Assembly (NCBI GenBank): GCA_910576815.1
Contig: CAJTKA010000006.1
Location: 1 to 64,000, forward strand
Origin: an uncultured Lachnospiraceae bacterium
GTDB taxonomy: Bacteria; Bacillota; Clostridia; Lachnospirales; Lachnospiraceae
DNA length: 64,000 bases
Direction of reading: 5' to 3'
This document shows positions 59,181-64,000 of the stretch, piece after piece. Below the pieces are notes generated by a model. The model was not told the origin of the DNA. It saw only the letters and a list, made by a program, of their open reading frames with translations, and made no database searches. Position 1 is the stretch's first letter. Each line of letters starts with the position of its first letter. A program made the position numbers and the translations under genes.

Positions 59181-59549
59181 TTATTTCCGATCATTATCTC
59201 TCACAAACGGCTCCCGAATCGCCGTCTCCGTCAACAGCCCGTACTTTTTCGGATGCTGAAACGCGTTTCCGTGCACTTCCCTTCGACGGTAATCGCACAG
59301 CTGCTCTAAATCCAGTTCCGCCATAAAAATACCTTCCTCTCCGTCCGCTTCCGCCTTCCATTCTTCGACAGATCTTTCATAAATGCGGTATCCGTTGCTC
59401 CACATTTCCGGGAACAGGGCGATGTCAGCGCCGCCTTCTTTGGCTTTCCTGCAAGAGCGGATCCCCTTATCCAGATTTTCCGAAAGCGTCTTAGCTGGTG
59501 CGATCTGCAGCAAAGCTATTTTAAGTTTACCTTGTTTGTTTTGGCTCAT
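59181..59549 (-). pseudogene. Carbon-nitrogen hydrolase (nitrilase) with its middle deleted
   Basis: The frame, from ATG 59549 (after GGAG), is open but only about 122 residues long, where nitrilase family members have about 260 to 300. It joins a genuine N-terminus (KIALLQIAPAKTLSENLDKG, DIALFPEMWSNGY with the first catalytic Glu) directly to a genuine C-terminus (EGIFMAELDLEQLCDYRRR, HPKKYGLLTE). The catalytic Lys and Cys in the missing part are absent. An in-frame internal deletion of roughly 150 residues explains this. Confidence 0.7.
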
Positions 59550-59592
59550 AACGGTTTTCTCCAATCTTCCTAATAATTTTATTTTTACTTTC

Positions 59593-59643
59593 TTGACTTT
59601 TGTACGAAATCGTACTATGCTTACTTTTAGTACGATTTCGTAC
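59593..59643 (+). promoter_or_regulatory. Promoter with two palindromic operators for the MarR/MATE operon
   Basis: TTGACT (59593) and TATGCT (59616) are 17 bases apart. GTACGAAATCGTAC (59602 to 59615) fills the spacer and GTACGATTTCGTAC (59630 to 59643) lies just after the start. Each is nearly palindromic and they are inverted copies of each other. A dimeric MarR protein bound here would block transcription. Confidence 0.85.
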
Positions 59644-59753
59644 TATCAACCGAGATCTGTCCCTGTCAAGTGGCAGAAACGCGCAGGCACAAACTCGCTC
59701 TATGCGAATCTCAGCTTAGCTGGGATCAAAGCTGCGCAGAAATGGAGTTAAAA

Positions 59754-60194
59754 ATGACCTCAGACGTTTCACAAGTACTCAAACGATATAATTATCTGCT
59801 CAGCGAAACAAACGCTGCCTATCATGACGCTGCGTGCAAATTGGGGCTTTCCGACAGCTCCATGATCGTTCTCTACACCATCTGCGACATGGGAGATCCC
59901 TGTCCGCTTCGCTTGATCTGCCGCAGTGCAGGCATCAGCAAACAGACCGTCAACTCCGCCCTGCGCAGACTGGAAGCGGATGGCATGATCTATCTGGAAA
60001 ACACAGACGGCAAAAACAAGAACGTTTGTCTCACCGAAGAAGGACAAAAGTTTTCCGAACAGACCGTCAGAAAAATCATCAAAATGGAAAATGATATTTT
60101 TGCCTCCTGGGCCAAAGAAGACGTGGAACAATATCTGGCACTGACCGAACGCTATTTACAGGATTTCAAAGAACGCCTGCAATGCCTGACGTAA
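59754..60194 (+). CDS. MarR-family regulator of the MATE operon
   Basis: ATG 59754, after GGAGTTAAAA, gives 146 residues. The winged helix (LRLICRSAGISKQTVNSALRRLEADGMIYLE) and NKNVCLTEEGQKFSEQT are typical. It lies 42 bases before the MATE gene and behind a double palindrome, so it is very likely an autorepressor that responds to a toxic compound exported by the pump. Confidence 0.9.
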   Translation: MTSDVSQVLKRYNYLLSETNAAYHDAACKLGLSDSSMIVLYTICDMGDPCPLRLICRSAGISKQTVNSALRRLEADGMIYLENTDGKNKNVCLTEEGQKFSEQTVRKIIKMENDIFASWAKEDVEQYLALTERYLQDFKERLQCLT

Positions 60195-60236
60195 ACAAAT
60201 TTACATCACTAAAAACGCAAGAAGGAGATTCCGGAT

Positions 60237-61574
60237 ATGAAAACAGCCATTCAACTTTCTGACCATTTTACCTACCATAAACTGCTGCACTTTACCTTTC
60301 CCACCATCGTTATGATGGTATTTACCTCCATCTACACCGTGGTAGACGGATACTTTGTCTCCAATTTCGCGGGAAAGACTGCCTTTGCGTCAGTCAATCT
60401 TATCTTTCCCTTCGTGATGGTACTGGGCGGCATGGGCTTTATGATCGGCACGGGCGGCACTGCTTTGGTCTCCCTGGTCCTCGGCACCGGTGATCGGGAA
60501 AAAGCAAACCGCTACTTTTCAATGATGGTATGGCTGACACTGCTGCTCGGCATCCTCCTGACTGTGCTGGGTGTTGTTTTCACCCGCCCCGTGGCCGGGC
60601 TTCTCGGCGCGACGCCGGAAATGATGGAAGACTGTGTGCTCTACGGTCAGATCGTGTTGCTCTTTACCACTGCTTTTATGTTACAGAATGTCTTTCAGAG
60701 CTTTCTGATTGCGGCGGAACGGCCAAAACTGGGACTGGCGGCAATCGTGGGCGCGGGCGTGACCAATATGATACTGGATGCTCTTTTTGTCGGTGTGCTG
60801 CGCTGGGGCGTGGCCGGAGCAGCCCTTGCCACAGGCCTCAGCCAGTGTGTGGGCGGTCTGCTTCCCCTGTTCTATTTTATCCGTCCCAACACAAGCCTTC
60901 TGAAACTCACGCGGACAAAGTTGGAACGAAAGCCGATCCTGCAGGCCTGCGCCAACGGCTCCTCGGAGCTGATGAGCAACATCTCCTCCTCCATCGTTGG
61001 CATGATCTATAACTTCCAGCTGTTGAAATACGTGGGCGAGAACGGCGTATCGGCGTACGGCGTGCTGATGTACGTGCAGTTCATCTTTATCGCCATCTAC
61101 ATCGGCTATTCCATCGGTGTCTCCCCCATCATCAGTTATCACTATGGTGCGGGAAATGTTGCGGAGCTGAAAAACATGTTGAAAAAGAGTATGCTGCTGA
61201 TGGCCGGCACCAGCCTTGTTTTGACTGCTGCCGCCTTCCTGCTCGCTGCCCCGCTTTCCAAACTATTTGTGGGTTATGACGCCGAATTGTTAGCGCTGAC
61301 CTGCCATGCGTTCCGCCTGTTTTCCTTTGCCTTCCTGTTATCCGGCTTCAATATTTTTGCCTCCTCCTTTTTTACCGCCCTCAACAACGGGGCGGTCTCA
61401 GCGGCGATTTCCTTTTTGCGCACGCTGCTCTTTCAAACTGCGGCTGTATTGATTTTGCCGCTCATCTTCGGCGTGGACGGCATCTGGCTGGCCGTCACGG
61501 TAGCGGAGGTGTTCGCCATCGTGCTCTCCGCAGGTTTCCTGGTGGCAAAGCGTAAGAAGTACCATTATCTGTAA
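60237..61574 (+). CDS. MATE-family efflux transporter
   Basis: 445 residues with 12 membrane helices in two homologous halves. FTFPTIVMMVFTSIYTVVDGYF and GGTALVSLVLGTGD are the N-terminal landmarks; similar parts recur after residue 230. MATE pumps export drugs or metabolites with sodium or protons. It has a GAAGGAGATTCCGGAT ribosome site and is in an operon with the MarR gene. Confidence 0.93.
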   Translation: MKTAIQLSDHFTYHKLLHFTFPTIVMMVFTSIYTVVDGYFVSNFAGKTAFASVNLIFPFVMVLGGMGFMIGTGGTALVSLVLGTGDREKANRYFSMMVWLTLLLGILLTVLGVVFTRPVAGLLGATPEMMEDCVLYGQIVLLFTTAFMLQNVFQSFLIAAERPKLGLAAIVGAGVTNMILDALFVGVLRWGVAGAALATGLSQCVGGLLPLFYFIRPNTSLLKLTRTKLERKPILQACANGSSELMSNISSSIVGMIYNFQLLKYVGENGVSAYGVLMYVQFIFIAIYIGYSIGVSPIISYHYGAGNVAELKNMLKKSMLLMAGTSLVLTAAAFLLAAPLSKLFVGYDAELLALTCHAFRLFSFAFLLSGFNIFASSFFTALNNGAVSAAISFLRTLLFQTAAVLILPLIFGVDGIWLAVTVAEVFAIVLSAGFLVAKRKKYHYL

Positions 61575-61608
61575 AGTCGGGATTTCACGGTGTCCGGTCC
61601 TTGCCTGC

Positions 61609-62310
61609 CTAAACCTTCCCCGCTTCGTCTGTCTGCGGCAAGACCACATACACATTTTTATAGCCGGCCTTCGTAAGCAGATCTGCTGCGATCCGGCTTT
61701 GATACCCTCTCTCGCAGTACAAAAAAAGCACTGCCTTCCTGTCGGCACAGACACAGCAGGGATTTTTGAACAATGCCTGCAGGGGGACATTCACGCTCCC
61801 TTTCCGATGCGCCTGACAGTATGCTTCCTCACTGCGCACATCCACCGGCAGGATGCGCCTGTCCGCTTGTAGCATCCGCTGTGCTTCCTGCCACGGGATC
61901 GTCTTCCATATGGCAGGCACAGGCGGCTTTGGACTGTTCCGCAGCCTCTTGTCTATTCCTCTTTGAATGATTTCTTCTGCTTCCTCGCGGTTTATTTTCT
62001 CATCGACGCCAAAAAGACCAGTCTCCTGCGCCGTCATGATCCCCTTACTGTAAACCTGCGCAATATGATTGACACAGGCCTTACAGGTGTATAAATCCTG
62101 TAACTGCCATGCCGCGTCTATGCCTTCCTCATCCGCTTCCCCGGTAAGGAGCAGCGCACGGTGAATGATTCCAGCCGCAGTCTTTCGCATAATCAGCTCC
62201 TGCGGCTTTTGTGAAACTTCACTGTCTGCTCTGCCCATCCTGTCCTCGGCTGCATACATGGAATGCCCCAACAAAGCAACAAACTGTTCCACGGTAAGAT
62301 ATTCGTTCAT
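61609..62310 (-). CDS. SLH-like region fused to a rhodanese domain
   Basis: 233 residues. The N-terminal half looks like S-layer homology repeats (IMRKTAAGIIHRAL; INREEAEEIIQRG) and has the cysteine pair CKAC. From about residue 140 a rhodanese domain follows (ILPVDVRSEEAY, GSVNVPLQAL, active-site loop LYCERGYQS with the catalytic Cys). No signal peptide is visible. A sulfur-transfer role is possible; the SLH-like part may not bind the cell wall. Confidence 0.7.
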   Translation of the reverse strand: MNEYLTVEQFVALLGHSMYAAEDRMGRADSEVSQKPQELIMRKTAAGIIHRALLLTGEADEEGIDAAWQLQDLYTCKACVNHIAQVYSKGIMTAQETGLFGVDEKINREEAEEIIQRGIDKRLRNSPKPPVPAIWKTIPWQEAQRMLQADRRILPVDVRSEEAYCQAHRKGSVNVPLQALFKNPCCVCADRKAVLFLYCERGYQSRIAADLLTKAGYKNVYVVLPQTDEAGKV

Positions 62311-62322
62311 AGCATTCCGTCC

Positions 62323-64000
62323 TTAAACCGGCATGATCCGCCAGGTTACACTGTCGCAGGCTTCCAGCCTGTTAACGGAAAAGCATCCCGTGACATTTTC
62401 CTCCTGCCTGCCCGTCCACAAATCGGTTATCTGATACACGGATGCCCGTAAAAAGCGCTCCCTGTCCGCCATTTTCGGGCCGATATAGCGGTCGATCTCC
62501 TCCACACGGATCGAAACTTCCTCCTCATAACACTTGGTACTTAAATTGATAAAACAGATTGCGACCGCTCCGTCCGCCAGCGGTTTTGTCAGGATATCCA
62601 CCCTGTTGTTATCCGTAATATAAGTTGTGTCAGGCTGCTCCCGTTCCATGGAACACCAGATCCTTTTGGCCTGTACACCCAAAGGATCCTGATTAAGGGC
62701 AATGACAGCTCTGTTGGCTATGATCTGCCAGATCTCATCTCCTTTTTGAAGCCTCCGTAAGTCCAATCCCAGCATAAGGGGCGCGTTCATCATGCACCAC
62801 ATCGTCATATGCGTCCTGCACATCACGGGTGTGATGCCATCCATGCCGATCACCAGCATATCGGGATCATTCCACCCTCTGCCAAGTCCTGCAAATTCAT
62901 CCATCACCACTGCCTTGTTATACTGCGAAGTAATGCTCGCCGTCCCCGGAGACTCCCATTCCGCCCTGCCCGGATTGCCGTCCGAACCCACCTGGAACGT
63001 AATGTCATTTAATATGCGCCACGAGTCGCCGACCTTATAGCCCCAGTTCTGCGGCTGTGTCTTCCCCCATTCGCAGATAGAGAAACAAATAGTATGCCCG
63101 GGCTTTGCCCGGTTTAAGCCTTCAAATAATGCGGCGTATGAATTGAGCACATTTTCCTGTCTTCTGTGGTTCATCAGGCGCACCGTATTTTCCCCTTTTT
63201 TCAGCAGGACAGTGATTGGCTGTGACCAGATAAAGCTCTCCGGATCTGCCGTCTGCGGAAGAAGGCTGTCGCAGTACCTGACCTCACAGGCAGGCTCTCC
63301 CACGGCAAGCTGAAGCCATTCGCCCACACCGGCCTCCCTTCCTGTGGCGTACTCCACCAAAATCTCATAACTACCCTCCTGCAGCACATTGATTGCAAAT
63401 GCCAATTCACCGCTGCGCTCTCCCACGGGCGTGACACCGGTATTGGTCCCGTCAAAGGTTCCTATGTTTGTCGCATAGCCATTTCTGTGTAAATAGGCGC
63501 CCTCTCCTCTAAAAATACCATCGCCGTCCGCCTGATAGCTTAGCTCTGTGCCGTTGCCGTTTACCCGAATCCCCCTGATATTGGGCGCATAGACATACCG
63601 CGCGTTGGCGGCATCGGAAAAGGTGGCATTGTCCCATAAATAATAGCAGTTGTCCACCTTGATAAAATCAATGTCCCAGTCCGCATAGCTTTTGGCATCC
63701 AAATCTTCATAACCGCAGGTGCCGACCGCCGCGCCCGCACAAAGATTCGTACCGATGTCATTGTACATGCCAAACTTTAAGCCTTTTTCATGGATATAGT
63801 CAGCCAGCGCCCGAAATCCGTCGGGAAATTTCTGCACCTCGTTGGAAAGCTGCTCCTCCACCCGCTCCGTTCTGTAACAGCCGTCGTCCAGCACAAGGTA
63901 TTGGTAACCTGCCTGATCAAGCTCAAGCTCCACCATCGCGTCCGCCATACTCTTTGTCAGTTCCTGTGTGTTTCCGCTGCCAAAGGCATTCCAACTGTTC
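62323..64000 (-). CDS. GH27 alpha-galactosidase with inserted carbohydrate-binding-like domain, 5' end outside window
   Basis: The frame continues past the right edge; its visible start NSWNAFGSGNTQELTKSMAD is the usual GH27 beginning. YQYLVLDDGCY, DFIKVDNCYY (nucleophile Asp) and GRGWNDPDMLVIG (acid/base Asp) are intact. Between the nucleophile strand and FSICEWG about 150 residues form an inserted beta-sandwich (ELAFAINVLQEGSYEILVEYAT, ITVLLKKGENTVRLMNHRR), like a family 6/35 binding module. The C-terminus is a beta domain. It releases galactose from galactosides. Confidence 0.88.
   Translation of the reverse strand, partial: NSWNAFGSGNTQELTKSMADAMVELELDQAGYQYLVLDDGCYRTERVEEQLSNEVQKFPDGFRALADYIHEKGLKFGMYNDIGTNLCAGAAVGTCGYEDLDAKSYADWDIDFIKVDNCYYLWDNATFSDAANARYVYAPNIRGIRVNGNGTELSYQADGDGIFRGEGAYLHRNGYATNIGTFDGTNTGVTPVGERSGELAFAINVLQEGSYEILVEYATGREAGVGEWLQLAVGEPACEVRYCDSLLPQTADPESFIWSQPITVLLKKGENTVRLMNHRRQENVLNSYAALFEGLNRAKPGHTICFSICEWGKTQPQNWGYKVGDSWRILNDITFQVGSDGNPGRAEWESPGTASITSQYNKAVVMDEFAGLGRGWNDPDMLVIGMDGITPVMCRTHMTMWCMMNAPLMLGLDLRRLQKGDEIWQIIANRAVIALNQDPLGVQAKRIWCSMEREQPDTTYITDNNRVDILTKPLADGAVAICFINLSTKCYEEEVSIRVEEIDRYIGPKMADRERFLRASVYQITDLWTGRQEENVTGCFSVNRLEACDSVTWRIMPV

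Noticed and set aside
1..64000. CRISPR array
   Set aside because: No regularly spaced repeats of 25 to 40 bases were seen; the only short repeats are the operator triplet at 10,087 and the leader duplication at 40,971.

Overview
The window looks like part of a gut Lachnospiraceae (Clostridia) chromosome. The evidence is the mid-GC composition, a CIRCE-controlled groESL operon, an ssrA/smpB/secG cluster, a cobalamin riboswitch, a YesM/YesN-type sugar ABC locus, GH29 and GH27 glycosidases, and a SpoVB-like flippase. The species cannot be named from sequence alone.

Positions 1 to about 13,340 are the right end of an integrated phage-like element. An XRE repressor and a TM2-type membrane protein diverge from a long leftward early operon. 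The operon carries small DUF proteins, two DNA methyltransferases, an RNase H-fold protein lacking most catalytic residues, a HUH-type replication protein, a SleB-type cell-wall hydrolase and a YopX-type protein cut by the window edge. A large serine recombinase closes the element. The element sits inside the receiver domain of a hybrid histidine kinase, which is truncated. Between the HUH gene and its upstream neighbour lie a perfect hairpin and a complete small transcription unit on the opposite strand (near-consensus promoter, about 66 nt, strong terminator). This resembles the antisense copy-control RNAs of rolling-circle plasmids and is the most interesting signal in the window.

Positions 13.2 to 34.8 kb hold housekeeping and signalling genes: the OmpR-type regulator, a chemotaxis receptor, tmRNA, smpB, secG, a MoxR ATPase/VWA/LRR cassette, TraX, an MBL hydrolase, the RelA/SpoT enzyme, groEL/groES and a trans-sulfuration PLP enzyme. 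Several remnants are scattered among them: a ToxN/AbiQ-like toxin, an AraC fragment, a frameshifted zinc-ribbon protein, an Rpn-type fragment and a degenerate GGDEF protein.

Positions 34.8 to 40.9 kb form a cobalamin uptake locus under a cobalamin riboswitch (btuF, btuC, btuD, and a PduO-like protein). It is split between btuC and btuD by an AT-rich P-loop kinase gene and a MerR regulator with its own 19-bp-spacer promoter. Positions 41 to 48.5 kb hold an alpha-L-fucosidase, a YesN regulator and an LplA-type sugar-binding protein gene that have both lost their facing 3' ends, two permeases and a YesM kinase. Positions 48.5 to 51.8 kb hold tpiA, pgk and gap. The remainder holds a PHP phosphatase, a 7TM-GGDEF protein, mnmA, a MarR/flippase pair, DAHP synthase, a nitrilase remnant with its middle deleted, a MarR/MATE operon with an operator inside its promoter spacer, an SLH-rhodanese protein and a GH27 alpha-galactosidase whose barrel carries an inserted beta-sandwich domain.

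Starts were moved from the longest open frame to a codon with a Shine-Dalgarno sequence where one was visible. All family names come from motif recognition by eye; no database search was run.
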